64,000 nt of DNA from Sanguibacter suarezii NBRC 16159 (GTDB taxonomy: Bacteria; Actinomycetota; Actinomycetes; Actinomycetales; Cellulomonadaceae). How positions within the stretch are numbered: the first letter of the stretch is position 1; each line of letters begins with the position of its first letter. Positions 8,486 to 17,129 of this stretch are shown here, one piece after another. The stretch lies in NCBI RefSeq assembly GCF_001552735.1, contig NZ_BCRT01000020.1, positions 62,001 through 126,000 of the forward strand, in the 5' to 3' direction. A program made the position numbers and the translations under genes. The notes below the pieces were generated by a model that did no database searches, was not told the DNA's origin, and worked only from the letters and a program-made list of their open reading frames with translations.

Positions 8486-9487
8486 GTGGCCACGATCGAC
8501 GATGTCGCACGCTCGGCAGGCGTCTCCACCTCGACGGTCTCCTACGTCCTGAGCGGCAAGCGACCGATCTCGGCGCCCACCCGCCTGCGGGTGGAGAAGG
8601 CCATCCGTGACCTGGGCTACCGTCCGCACGCCGGTGCCCGGGCCCTCGCCTCCAACCGCACCAACGTCATCGCGCTCATGGCTCCGCTGCGCGTGGACGT
8701 CAACGTCAACGTCATCATGCAGTTCGTCACCGGCGTGGTGACCAGCGCCCGGTCCTTCGACTACGACGTGCTGCTGCTCACCCAGGACGACGCGGCCGGC
8801 CTGGACCGGGTGGCCAGCGGGTCCATGGTCGACGCCCTCGTGGTCATGGACATCGAGGCCGAGGACCCGCGCATCCCGGTGCTGGCCGGGCTGCGCCAGC
8901 CGACCATCCTCATCGGCCTGCCGCGCCAACCTCAGGGCCTGAGCTGCGTGGACCTGGACTTCGACGGCGCGGGTCACCTCGCGGTGAGCCACCTGGCTGG
9001 GCTGGGTCACACCAAGATCGGGCTCATCGGGTCCCCCGCGGCCGTCCTGGAACGGCACACGAGCTACGCCGAGCGGCTGCTGCGCGGCTTCCGCAGCGCG
9101 GTGGCCGAGCTCGACGTCGACGCCGTGCACGTCTCGTGCGAGTCCTCCCAGACCGGTGCGGTCGAGGCCGTCGACCGGCTGCTGACCGACATGCCTGATG
9201 TCACTGCGGTGATCGTCCACAACGAGGTCGCCCTCCCTTATGTCGTCGCTGCGCTGCGCGAGCGTGGATGCAGTACTCCCGAGAACGTCTCGGTGCTGGC
9301 TGTGTGCCCCGCGGACGTCGCCGACGCCCAGCCGGTCCCCTTGACCTCGATCGACCTGCCGGCACACACCATCGGTCGGGTCGCGGTCGAGATGACCATG
9401 GCCCGTCTGGACCACGACCAGCCGGCCGAGACCCGGTTGCTCACCCCGCACGTGGTCGAGCGAGGCAGCACCCGCCCGCCGCGCTGA
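8486..9487 (+). CDS. LacI/GalR-family transcriptional repressor of the island
   Basis: A 333-residue LacI-type regulator of standard length. The N-terminal helix-turn-helix (TIDDVARSAGVSTSTVSYVLS, residues 3-22) and hinge-helix segment (RPHAGARALASNRT) are intact, followed by a periplasmic-binding-protein-like effector domain. The GTG start is set by an AGGGAG ribosome-binding site at 8475-8480 and by the conserved distance to the HTH. It is divergent from the GH42-GH31 operon and convergent with the ABC permease operon. Palindromes TCGAA-N4-TTCGA at both flanking promoter regions are the likely targets. The inducer is probably a xyloglucan- or beta-glucan-derived oligosaccharide, which is an inference from the neighbouring enzymes. 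A 9-bp hairpin overlaps its stop codon. Confidence 0.93.
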   Translation: MATIDDVARSAGVSTSTVSYVLSGKRPISAPTRLRVEKAIRDLGYRPHAGARALASNRTNVIALMAPLRVDVNVNVIMQFVTGVVTSARSFDYDVLLLTQDDAAGLDRVASGSMVDALVVMDIEAEDPRIPVLAGLRQPTILIGLPRQPQGLSCVDLDFDGAGHLAVSHLAGLGHTKIGLIGSPAAVLERHTSYAERLLRGFRSAVAELDVDAVHVSCESSQTGAVEAVDRLLTDMPDVTAVIVHNEVALPYVVAALRERGCSTPENVSVLAVCPADVADAQPVPLTSIDLPAHTIGRVAVEMTMARLDHDQPAETRLLTPHVVERGSTRPPR

Positions 9488-9496
9488 GCGGCGGGC
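9474..9496. terminator. Hairpin overlapping the lacI stop codon
   Basis: Arms GCCCGCCGC (9474-9482) and GCGGCGGGC (9488-9496) are perfect 9-bp complements around a five-base loop that includes the TGA stop. It lies between convergent genes only 19 bp apart and could serve both directions. There is no T-tract. Confidence 0.45.
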
Positions 9497-9506
9497 AGGC
9501 GGGCCC

Positions 9507-10478
9507 TCAGCCCTTGATCGCCCCGAAGATGACGCCCTTGGTGAAGTTGCGCTGCACGAAGGGGTAGACGATGACCACCGGGATCAGGGCGAGCACCATG
9601 ACCGCCATCTTCACCGCCAGGCTCGCGATGTCTCCGGTGGCAGCGTCGACCGACGTCCCCGCGGAGCCCGGGATGGGCTGCCCCTGCAGGACGTAGGACC
9701 GCAGCACCATCTGCAAGGGCCACTTCTCCGTGTCACGGATGTAGAGCACCGCGTTGAAGAACGCGTTCCAGTACCCGACGCCGTAGAACAGGGCGATCAC
9801 CGCGGTCACCGCCCGGGAGATCGGCATGACGATCTGACCGAGGATGCGATAGTCGCTCGCGCCGTCGATCCGGGCAGCCTCGGTGATCCCGGCGTCGATC
9901 CCCATGAAGAAGTTGCGCATGATGAGCACGTTGAAGGCCGAGACCGCCCCAGGCAGGATGAGCGCCCAGTAGCTGTTGATCAGACCGAGGTTGCTGATCC
10001 ACAGGTAGGTCGGGATCAGGCCGGCCCCGAAGAACATCGTGATGAGAAAGATGAACAAGATCGGGCGGTGCCACAGCGTGTTGGGGCGCGAGAGCCCGTA
10101 GGCGGCCATCGCCGAGACGATGGTGGAGATGAGCGTGCCCACCACCGTGATCCCCACGCTCACCAGGGCTGCGCGGCCCACCACTCCACCGCTGATGAGC
10201 TGGGAGTACGCCTCGAAGGTGATCTCCCCGGGGACGAAGACCATCCCGCCGGCCTCCGAGATCGTCGTCTTGGACGAGATGGAGGTGAGGATGATCGAGT
10301 ACAGCGGGATGAGCACCGCTCCGGCGACGATGGTCAGCGCGACCCCCTTGAAGAAGAGCCCGACCGGGGTGGCCGGCTCCTCCCAGGAGGCGCGGTGCTT
10401 GGACTTGCGTGGTCTCTTGACCGGCGGGACGTCGGAGGCGGCGTCGAGCGGCCGGACGACTTCACTCGTGGTGGTCAT
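9507..10478 (-). CDS. Carbohydrate ABC transporter permease, MalG/LplC type
   Basis: A 323-residue inner-membrane permease with about six transmembrane segments and the EAA loop (EAARIDGASDYRILGQIVMPIS, about residues 195-216) that docks to the ATPase. The N-terminal 45 residues are basic and cytoplasmic (VKRPRKSKHRASW). The fold and the QRNFTKGVIFGAIKG C-terminus are typical of the LplC/YtcP branch of CUT1 transporters, which import complex oligosaccharides. It is the last gene of the SBP-permease-permease operon and overlaps the upstream permease by 4 bp. No ATP-binding protein is encoded in the operon, so it probably uses a shared MsiK-like ATPase elsewhere. Confidence 0.93.
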   Translation of the reverse strand: MTTTSEVVRPLDAASDVPPVKRPRKSKHRASWEEPATPVGLFFKGVALTIVAGAVLIPLYSIILTSISSKTTISEAGGMVFVPGEITFEAYSQLISGGVVGRAALVSVGITVVGTLISTIVSAMAAYGLSRPNTLWHRPILFIFLITMFFGAGLIPTYLWISNLGLINSYWALILPGAVSAFNVLIMRNFFMGIDAGITEAARIDGASDYRILGQIVMPISRAVTAVIALFYGVGYWNAFFNAVLYIRDTEKWPLQMVLRSYVLQGQPIPGSAGTSVDAATGDIASLAVKMAVMVLALIPVVIVYPFVQRNFTKGVIFGAIKG

Positions 10479-11479
10479 GATCGCTTGTACACTCCTGCTT
10501 CACCGAAGACGTGCGCGAGCTTGTTGGCACCCAGCACGAGGGCGAGGCTGACCACGCCCTTCATGAGGCCGGCTGCGGCGGCGAAGCCCCAGTCGCCGTA
10601 CTGAACACCTTGGAAGTAGACGTAGGTGTCGATGACCTCCGTGGTGGCCGCGCCGATCGCGTCCCGCTGGAGGTAGAGCTGCTCGAAGCCGACCGACAGA
10701 GAGTCCCCCAGGCGCAGGATGAGCAGCAGGATCACCACCGGCCGCATGGCCGGCAGCGTGATGTGCCACATGCGGCGCCAGCGCCCTGCGCCGTCGACCG
10801 CGGCCGCCTCGTACTGGGCCGGGTCCACCGTGCTCAGGGCGGCGAGGAAGATGATGATCCCCCAGCCGGCGTCCTTCCAGATGGACTGGGACGTGATGAG
10901 CAGCAGGAAGGTGCTCGGGTCAGTCATGATCGCGAGCGGTTCACGGCCGGCGGCACGCAGCACCTGGGAGATGAGCCCTGCTCCACCGAACATCTGCTGG
11001 AAGATCGTGATGACCAGGACCCAGGAGAAGAAGTGCGGCAGGTAGACGATCGCCTGGATGCTCGTCTTGAGCCGGGGGCTGAGGACCGAGTTGAGCAGCA
11101 GCGCCAGCACGATGGGCACCGGGAAGTAGAAGACCAGCTGGAAGACCGTGATGGTCAGCGTGTTCTGGACCGCGTTGATGAAGTCGGGGTTGGAGAAGAC
11201 CCGGGCGAAGTTGTCCCACCCCACCCACGGGCTGTGCAAGAACCCGGTGTAGGGAGAGAACCTCTGCCAGGCGATGATGTTGCCCGCCATGGGGATGTAG
11301 GCGAACACCACGAGCAGCAGCACAGCGGGCAGAGTCATGATGAGCATCGACTTGTCCCGCTTGAACCGCGTGAGCAGCGAGATTCTGCGCACCGCCGGGG
11401 GCGCAGGCGTGACGCCTGCGCCACCGGGGGTCGCAGCGGGAGCCGGATCGGCCTCCCGCGCAGCGGTTCCTAGGCTCAC
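10475..11479 (-). CDS. Carbohydrate ABC transporter permease, MalF/LplB type
   Basis: A 334-residue permease of the LplB branch, with six predicted membrane spans after a basic N-terminal region (LLTRFKRDKSMLIMTLPAVLLLVVF) and the EAA loop (YEAAAVDGAGRWRRMWHITLP, about residues 225-245). It forms the heterodimeric channel with the MalG-type permease immediately downstream. Both its start and its stop overlap the adjacent genes by 4 bp (ATGA), so the three transport genes are tightly coupled. The first 25 residues are Ala/Pro-rich and probably disordered. Confidence 0.93.
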   Translation of the reverse strand: MSLGTAAREADPAPAATPGGAGVTPAPPAVRRISLLTRFKRDKSMLIMTLPAVLLLVVFAYIPMAGNIIAWQRFSPYTGFLHSPWVGWDNFARVFSNPDFINAVQNTLTITVFQLVFYFPVPIVLALLLNSVLSPRLKTSIQAIVYLPHFFSWVLVITIFQQMFGGAGLISQVLRAAGREPLAIMTDPSTFLLLITSQSIWKDAGWGIIIFLAALSTVDPAQYEAAAVDGAGRWRRMWHITLPAMRPVVILLLILRLGDSLSVGFEQLYLQRDAIGAATTEVIDTYVYFQGVQYGDWGFAAAAGLMKGVVSLALVLGANKLAHVFGEAGVYKRS

Positions 11480-13140
11480 GAGGCGTCCAAGATCTCCTGG
11501 TAGAACTTTCGCAGCTCCTCGCCACCGGCTGACTTCCAGGTGGCGACGGCGGCATCAAGGTCCTTGAGCGACTTGCGCCCGCGGGAGATGTCCTTCTCGA
11601 GGTCGTCGAAGGGCGTGCTCAGAGAGGCGTACTGGTCCGGCTCGGAGATCTGCACACCCCAGAACAGCGGAGCGACGGCGAACCCTGCGGCCTTCTGGGC
11701 GAAGGTCGAGGACGCCTCGACGAAGCCGGGATACTGCACCCGGGCGTTCACCTCAGGTCCGTCGACGAGGAACATGTAGGTCGGCTGGATCTCCGTGGCC
11801 GCGAGGTCGGTGCGGACCGGCAGCCCGTCGTCGCCCCGGGTGAAGTGCACGCCCTCGACGCCGTTGGAGATGAGGTCGAACTCGGTCGTGCCGAAGGGGG
11901 CTGCCAGGACGTTGGCGATGTCGAGCAGCTCGGTGATCTTCGCCTCATCGTCGCTCTTCTTGAGGAAGGAGAAGATCGAGACCGGCGAGTTCTTGTAGTA
12001 GACGGGATCCTTGCCGTCCGCGCCGAAGGGCTCCAAGGGCTTCTGCGACCAGGTCGGGTTGGTGCCGAGCATGGTCCCGAGGTTCTCGTGCCACGAGCCG
12101 ATGCCGTCGTTGATGATGAGGACGTTGCCGTCCCAGAAGAGCTGCTTGCCCCAGGCACTGTCCACGTCGGGGTGCACCGCGCCGGAGGCGAAGACCGCTG
12201 CGTTCCACTCCAGGGCCGCGCGATACTCCGGCGTCTCCATCCGGTGGACGAGCTTGCCCGCGTCGTCGACAGTCCACTTGGGGACGACGGAGTGGATGAT
12301 CGTCGAGGTCACCCACATGTCGTGGGCGCCGTACTGACCCTTGCTCGGGTCGGTGACCTCGACCATGAGGTCGAGGAGGTCCTGGGCGTTCTTGACGTCG
12401 GGGGTGATCCCCAGTCCCGTGAGGATGTCGTCGCGGTAGAAGATCGAGTCATTGATCACGCCGGTCGGGAAGGGCAGACCGTAGACCTTGCCGTCAAAGC
12501 TCGAGTAGCTCCAGGCGGAGGTGGGGATGTTGGCCAGGTTGGGCCACTTCTTCACCTTGTCGCCGGCGATGTACGGCGTGAGGTCCTGGAAGACGTTGGG
12601 GACGATCTCGCTGCCGAAGCGCGGCGGCATGTTCCAGCTCGGCACGCTCACCCAGTCGGGCAGGTCCTTGGGGGCGGCCAGCGCCGTGGCCAGGACGGTG
12701 CCGTAGTCGTTGCCGTCTGCGATCTGGAAGTTCAGCGTCGAGCCGAGGAGCGCGTTGACCGCGGCGTAGTACTGGTTGCCCGAGGTGGGCGGCGGGGTCC
12801 CCCACAGCGGCGTCATGGCCGTGAAGGTCGACCCCTTGCCGGGAGGCGCGGCGACGGACTGCTTGAGCTCGGTGGGGATCGAGGTGAAGCCGGGGGTGGA
12901 GCCGTTGACGCTCGGGAAGTCCGGCTCGACGTAGTCGATCGGGATGAAGCTCGGCAGGTGAGACGTCGTGGTCGCGACCCCGCCCGGGTTGGCGGGTCCG
13001 GTCGCGGCGCCGGAGTCCCCGCACGCGCTGAGCAGCGACGGGACGCCGATGACGGCGGCACCGGCCGCGAGCATGCCGAGGAAGGATCGGCGGTTGATCG
13101 GGGCTTGCATGAGCCGTTGACGTTCTGGGCTGGTCTTCAT
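11476..13140 (-). CDS. Extracellular oligosaccharide-binding lipoprotein (ABC transporter SBP)
   Basis: A 554-residue solute-binding protein of the LplA/YtcQ type. The leader has a twin-arginine motif (INRRSFLG) followed by a hydrophobic stretch and a lipobox (LLSAC), so it is probably exported by Tat and lipid-anchored at the outer face of the membrane. The large size is usual for SBPs that bind long or branched oligosaccharides. The ATG at 13140 was chosen over an upstream in-frame codon at 13176 because GAAGGA lies six bases upstream and the signal peptide then has normal length. A strong promoter (13228-13256) with an operator at its start point precedes it. It heads the three-gene import operon. 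Confidence 0.93.
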   Translation of the reverse strand: MKTSPERQRLMQAPINRRSFLGMLAAGAAVIGVPSLLSACGDSGAATGPANPGGVATTTSHLPSFIPIDYVEPDFPSVNGSTPGFTSIPTELKQSVAAPPGKGSTFTAMTPLWGTPPPTSGNQYYAAVNALLGSTLNFQIADGNDYGTVLATALAAPKDLPDWVSVPSWNMPPRFGSEIVPNVFQDLTPYIAGDKVKKWPNLANIPTSAWSYSSFDGKVYGLPFPTGVINDSIFYRDDILTGLGITPDVKNAQDLLDLMVEVTDPSKGQYGAHDMWVTSTIIHSVVPKWTVDDAGKLVHRMETPEYRAALEWNAAVFASGAVHPDVDSAWGKQLFWDGNVLIINDGIGSWHENLGTMLGTNPTWSQKPLEPFGADGKDPVYYKNSPVSIFSFLKKSDDEAKITELLDIANVLAAPFGTTEFDLISNGVEGVHFTRGDDGLPVRTDLAATEIQPTYMFLVDGPEVNARVQYPGFVEASSTFAQKAAGFAVAPLFWGVQISEPDQYASLSTPFDDLEKDISRGRKSLKDLDAAVATWKSAGGEELRKFYQEILDAS

Positions 13141-13204
13141 GGGGCGTCCTTCACTCCTTTGTGGGTTCCGCAGCACGTCAGCGTGCTCAGGATTCGACTA
13201 CGCC

Positions 13205-13220
13205 GTCGAAGCGATTCGAC
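13205..13220. promoter_or_regulatory. LacI-type operator, site 3 (SBP promoter)
   Basis: GTCGAAGCGATTCGAC has perfect 6-bp arms (GTCGAA/TTCGAC) around GCGA and is the best of the four sites. A further half-site, ATTCGAC at 13192-13198, lies next to it. Confidence 0.8.
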
Positions 13221-13227
13221 GAAACGG

Positions 13228-13256
13228 ACTCTACGACAGATCATTGCGGGTGACAA
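13228..13256 (-). promoter_or_regulatory. Predicted promoter of the SBP-permease operon
   Basis: On the minus strand TTGTCA (13256-13251) and TAGAGT (13233-13228) are spaced by exactly 17 bp. The operator at 13205-13220 starts seven bases after the -10 box, at the expected transcription start, so repressor binding should block initiation. Confidence 0.7.
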
Positions 13257-13331
13257 GAGATCGGTGGGAACGCGACCAACACGATTTTTCTCACTGTTGT
13301 CGCCGCCGCCATCGCACATCGCTGAACCACT

Positions 13332-13360
13332 AGTCATCGAACCGTTTCGAGCGTTAGCCT
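13332..13360 (+). promoter_or_regulatory. Predicted GH3 promoter containing operator site 4
   Basis: A possible -10 box TAGCCT (13355-13360) lies 18 bp from a weak -35 TAGTCA (13331-13336). The operator TCGAACCGTTTCGA (13337-13350; perfect 5-bp arms) fills the spacer between them. This is a classic position for repression, and it argues against the alternative GH3 start codon at 13361. Confidence 0.6.
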
Positions 13361-13390
13361 GTGGTTCACCTCGACCGAAGGACACATATC

Positions 13391-16354
13391 GTGGGACTCC
13401 AGGCAGACACCGTCGTCCAGCCGCAGACAGGACAGAGCACCTTCGCCCACCGGGCGCGTGCACTCGTCGCCCAGCTGAGCCTCGCTGAGAAGCTCGCCCT
13501 CGTGCACCAGGTGAGCCCCGGCGTGGAGCGCCTGGGCATCAAGGCATTCCGCACCGGCACCGAGGCCCTGCACGGGGTCTCCTGGCTGGGGACCGCCACC
13601 GTCTTCCCGCAGCCGGTGGGCCTGGCCGCGACCTGGGACACCGACCTCGTCCAGCGGGTCGGCGACGCCGTGGCCACCGAGGTCCGGGCCAAGCACGCCG
13701 ATGACCCGACCGTGAGCCTCAACGTCTGGGCGCCGGTCGTCAACCCGTTGCGCAACCCCCTGTGGGGACGCAACGAGGAGGGCTTCTCCGAGGACCCGTG
13801 CCTGACCGCCCAGATCGCCACCGCCTACGCCCGCGGCCTGCGCGGGGAGCACCCGGTCTTCTGGAAGACGGTGCCCACCCTCAAGCACTACCTCGCCTAC
13901 AACAACGAGATCGACCGGTCGGTGACGTCCTCGCAGATGCGCCCCCGGGTGCTGCACGAGTACGAGCTGCCCGCCTACCGCGGTCCCGTCCAGGCCGGGG
14001 TGATCGGAGCGGTCATGCCCTCCTACAACCTCGTCAACGGTCGCCCCAACCACGTGGCCCACGAGCTGCTCGAGGAGCTGCGCAGCTGGACCGAGCAGTC
14101 CCTGCTCGTCGTCTCCGACGCCGCCGCACCGACCAACCTCGTGGAGTCCGAGCGCTACTTCTCCACGCACGCCGCCTCCCACGCCGCCTCGCTGCGCGCC
14201 GGCGTCGACTCCTTCACCGACAACGACGCCGACGCCGAGCCCACCACGCAGCGCCTGACCGCCGCCCTCGAGGCTGGTCTGATCGTCGAGGCAGACCTCG
14301 ACCGCGCCGTGGTCCGGCTGCTCGAGCTGCGCCTGCGCACCGGGGAGTTCGACGTGGAGACCGACCCCTACGCCCACATCGGCGCGGACGCCGTCGACCT
14401 GCCCGGCCACCGTGCCCTCGCCCGTGAGGCGACCGCACGCGGGGTCGTCGTCCTCGCCAACGACGGGCTGCTGCCGCTGGCTGGGGACCACGACGGCGCA
14501 CCGGCCCGGATCGCGGTCGTCGGTCCGCTCGCGAACCGGGTCCTGCACGACTGGTACTCCGGGACTCCCCCGTACCTGACCGGGCTGGGGCAGGCGCTCA
14601 CCGACCGCCTGCCCGGATCCCTGGTCGAGATCGTCGACGGCGCCGACCGGGTGGGCCTGTGGTCCCGGAGCACCGGGCACTACGTCGCGGTCTCCGAGGG
14701 CAGCGCGGTCCCCGGCTCCGACGCCGGCCTGAGCGGCTCCTCGACCGGTGAGCACGCCTCCCCCGACGCGCCCACCGTCCTGCTGGCATCCTCCCCAGAC
14801 TGCTCCGAGGCCGCGCAGCTCGACGTGACCGACTGGGGCGAGGGAGTGCTGACCCTGCGCTCGGTGGCCACCGGCCAGCTCGTGAGCGGAGCGTCGTGGA
14901 TCCTCAGCGCCGACGCGAGCCGCGTCGGCGGGTGGGTGGCCCAGGAGACCTTCCGCCTGCACCGCCACGACGACGCGAGCTGGTCGCTCAAGCACATCGC
15001 CTCCTGCCGGTGGCTGCGCGTGCAGTCCGAGTCCGGGATGGTCGTCGCCGAGGCGACCTCGGTGGCCGCGGCCGAACGCTTCGAGGTGCGCACCCTCGTC
15101 TCCGGGGTGGCCGAGGTGGCCCGAGCCGCCGCAGCCGCAGACGTCGTCGTCGTGGCGGTCGGCAACGACCCGCACATCAACGGTCGCGAGACCGAGGACC
15201 GGCCCGGCCTCGACCTGCCCGCCGGCGCCCAGGCGGTGTGGCGGGCCGCCCACGAGGCCAACGACCGGTCGGTGCTCGCCATCATCTCGAGCTACCCCTA
15301 CACCCTGGGCGCCATCGCCGACCAGGCCAGCGCTGTCCTCTGGAGCTGCCACGCCGGTCAGGAGCTCGGTCCCGGGCTCACCGAAGTCCTCGTCGGAGAC
15401 GTCGAGCCCACCGGACGGCTCGCCCAGACCTGGGTCGCCGACCAGGCGCACGCCGGGGACGTGCTCGACTACGACATCGTCGCCGCGCGCTCGACCTACT
15501 GGTACAGCCCGCACGCACCGCTCTACGCCTTCGGTCACGGGCTCACCTACTCGACCGTGGACTACTCCGGCCTGACCCTCTCGACCAGCGTGGTCGACGC
15601 CGCAGAGCTGCTCACCGAGGCCGGGCGAGCCGGGTCCCCGGCCAACCCGGTCACCACCGTCACCGCCACCGTCACGGTGACGAACTCAGGCGAACGCGCG
15701 GCCCACGAGCTCGTCCAGGTCTACACCGCGGCCCTCCACCTCGCCGGCACCCCGCTGCGGCGCCTGGCCGGTCATGCCCGGGTCACGCTCGCCCCCGGCC
15801 AGAGCGCCCAGGTGAGCATCGACGTCGACCCGCAGACCCTGGCCACGTGGGACGTCCGAGCGAACCGGCTCCGGGTGGCCCCCGGCGACTACCGGGTCAG
15901 CGCGGGCCCGTCCAGCGCGGACCTTCCCCAGCACGCCGTCCTGGAGGTGACCGGCCGCGTCACCGAGCCCTTCGTGGCCCTGGGCGCGTCGCTGCGGGCG
16001 GCGGACTTTGACCGGGCCGAGCACACGGTGATCGCCGAGGAGACCCAGCTCTACGGGGACGCGATCCAGGTCGCGCCGGGATGCCACACCGGGTGGATCG
16101 AGCTTGCCGACCTCGACTTCACCGGCGTCCAGGAGATCGTGCTGCGCACAGCCCGGCTCCGGCCCGGTGTGGCGACCGTGGGGCTGGAATGCAGCGACGG
16201 CGCCCGCGCCGCGCGGCTCGAGGTCTGCTCCGGTGGTGGGCGCTACGACTGGCACGACACGGTGGTGCCGCTCCTGGTCGGCAGCTGGGGACCGGGACCT
16301 CTGCGGATCCGGCTGACCGGGGCGGCCCGGCTGTCCACCCTGACCTTCCGCTAG
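13391..16354 (+). CDS. GH3 beta-glucosidase-like enzyme with beta-trefoil-like insert and C-terminal accessory domain
   Basis: A 987-residue family 3 glycoside hydrolase. The first TIM-barrel domain contains KHYLAYN (K165-H166) and the probable nucleophile D243 in VVSDAAAP. An alpha/beta sandwich domain follows, interrupted at about residues 420-575 by an insert whose repeats (LRSVATGQLVS, FRLHRHDDASW, KHIASCRWLRV) look like a fascin/ricin-type beta-trefoil; this occupies a place where other GH3 enzymes carry a PA14 domain. A fibronectin-III-like domain (about 720-850) and a CBM6-like beta-sandwich complete the protein. There is no signal peptide. The GTG at 13391 has a GAAGGA site at 8 bases; the codon at 13361 has none and lies inside the promoter. 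It probably removes glucose from the backbone of oligosaccharides after the GH42 and GH31 enzymes have trimmed the branches. Confidence 0.9.
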   Translation: MGLQADTVVQPQTGQSTFAHRARALVAQLSLAEKLALVHQVSPGVERLGIKAFRTGTEALHGVSWLGTATVFPQPVGLAATWDTDLVQRVGDAVATEVRAKHADDPTVSLNVWAPVVNPLRNPLWGRNEEGFSEDPCLTAQIATAYARGLRGEHPVFWKTVPTLKHYLAYNNEIDRSVTSSQMRPRVLHEYELPAYRGPVQAGVIGAVMPSYNLVNGRPNHVAHELLEELRSWTEQSLLVVSDAAAPTNLVESERYFSTHAASHAASLRAGVDSFTDNDADAEPTTQRLTAALEAGLIVEADLDRAVVRLLELRLRTGEFDVETDPYAHIGADAVDLPGHRALAREATARGVVVLANDGLLPLAGDHDGAPARIAVVGPLANRVLHDWYSGTPPYLTGLGQALTDRLPGSLVEIVDGADRVGLWSRSTGHYVAVSEGSAVPGSDAGLSGSSTGEHASPDAPTVLLASSPDCSEAAQLDVTDWGEGVLTLRSVATGQLVSGASWILSADASRVGGWVAQETFRLHRHDDASWSLKHIASCRWLRVQSESGMVVAEATSVAAAERFEVRTLVSGVAEVARAAAAADVVVVAVGNDPHINGRETEDRPGLDLPAGAQAVWRAAHEANDRSVLAIISSYPYTLGAIADQASAVLWSCHAGQELGPGLTEVLVGDVEPTGRLAQTWVADQAHAGDVLDYDIVAARSTYWYSPHAPLYAFGHGLTYSTVDYSGLTLSTSVVDAAELLTEAGRAGSPANPVTTVTATVTVTNSGERAAHELVQVYTAALHLAGTPLRRLAGHARVTLAPGQSAQVSIDVDPQTLATWDVRANRLRVAPGDYRVSAGPSSADLPQHAVLEVTGRVTEPFVALGASLRAADFDRAEHTVIAEETQLYGDAIQVAPGCHTGWIELADLDFTGVQEIVLRTARLRPGVATVGLECSDGARAARLEVCSGGGRYDWHDTVVPLLVGSWGPGPLRIRLTGAARLSTLTFR

Positions 16355-16373
16355 GACCGGCGGTCGTGGGCGC

Positions 16374-17069
16374 CTAGAACAGGCGGGCGTCCACGTTGTC
16401 GACCCCGCGCATGGCGTCGTAGTCGAGCACGAGGCAGGTGATGCCCCGGTCGGTCGCCAGCACCCGGGCCTGAGGCTTGATCTCCTGGGCCGCGTACACC
16501 CCGCGGACCGGGGCGAGCAGCGGGTCGCGGTTGAGCAGCTCGAGGTAACGGGTCAGCTGCTCGACGCCGTCGATGTCACCGCGACGCTTGATCTCGATGG
16601 CCACCGTTGCCCCCGTGCTGTCCCGGGCGAGGATGTCCACCGGGCCGATCGCCGTGGGGTACTCCCGGCGCACCAGGGTGTGCCCGGCGCCGACGAGCTC
16701 GATCTGGTCCGCGAGCATCGCCTGCAGGTGGGCCTCGACGCCCTCCTTGATGAGCCCGGGGTCGATCCCCAGGGAGTGCGAGGAGTCGTGGATGATCTCG
16801 TGCAGCTCGATCTCCAGGCGGTCGTCGCTCTTGGCGTGCTGGACCGCCCACACCTCGCTGACCCCACGAGCAACCGCCTCGGCGTCGGGGGCGGTGACCG
16901 CCATCGAGCAGGGCGGGCTCATCCAGTTCAGCGGCTTGTAGGACCCGCCGTCGGAGTGCAGCAGCACGCTGCCGTCCGCCTTGACCACGAGCAACCGGGT
17001 CGCGAGAGGGAGGTGGGCTGCGAGCCGACCCGTGTAGTGGGCCGAGCACCGGGCAACAACAAGACGCAC
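16374..17069 (-). CDS. nucS: NucS/EndoMS mismatch-specific endonuclease
   Basis: A 231-residue protein matching the actinobacterial NucS family in length and throughout. The N-terminal DNA-binding domain carries the hallmark [22 protein letters not shown] (residues 29-50). The C-terminal PD-(D/E)XK nuclease core is visible as D145 (GPVDILARD), E159 and K161 (AIEIKRRG). In actinobacteria lacking MutS/MutL this enzyme makes double-strand cuts at G-T, G-G and T-T mismatches and starts non-canonical mismatch repair. The extreme C-terminus (DNVDARLF) resembles the sliding-clamp-binding tail described for the family. It sits downstream of the ATP synthase operon and a DUF2550 gene, as in many actinobacteria, and converges with GH3. 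Confidence 0.96.
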   Translation of the reverse strand: MRLVVARCSAHYTGRLAAHLPLATRLLVVKADGSVLLHSDGGSYKPLNWMSPPCSMAVTAPDAEAVARGVSEVWAVQHAKSDDRLEIELHEIIHDSSHSLGIDPGLIKEGVEAHLQAMLADQIELVGAGHTLVRREYPTAIGPVDILARDSTGATVAIEIKRRGDIDGVEQLTRYLELLNRDPLLAPVRGVYAAQEIKPQARVLATDRGITCLVLDYDAMRGVDNVDARLF

Positions 17070-17129
17070 AGACAGCTCCTCGAGAAGACTTCGTTCATCG
17101 GCGCCGCTGGGCGACGTCGGGGGCCTCCA

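Noticed and set aside
4558-8552. Long antisense frames opposite GH31 and GH42
   Set aside because: They mirror well-supported glycoside hydrolases. Their translations are low-complexity and have no recognisable motif.
13361-13390. GH3 start at 13361
   Set aside because: The codon has no ribosome-binding site and lies at the predicted transcription start, whereas the GTG at 13391 has GAAGGA at 8 bases.
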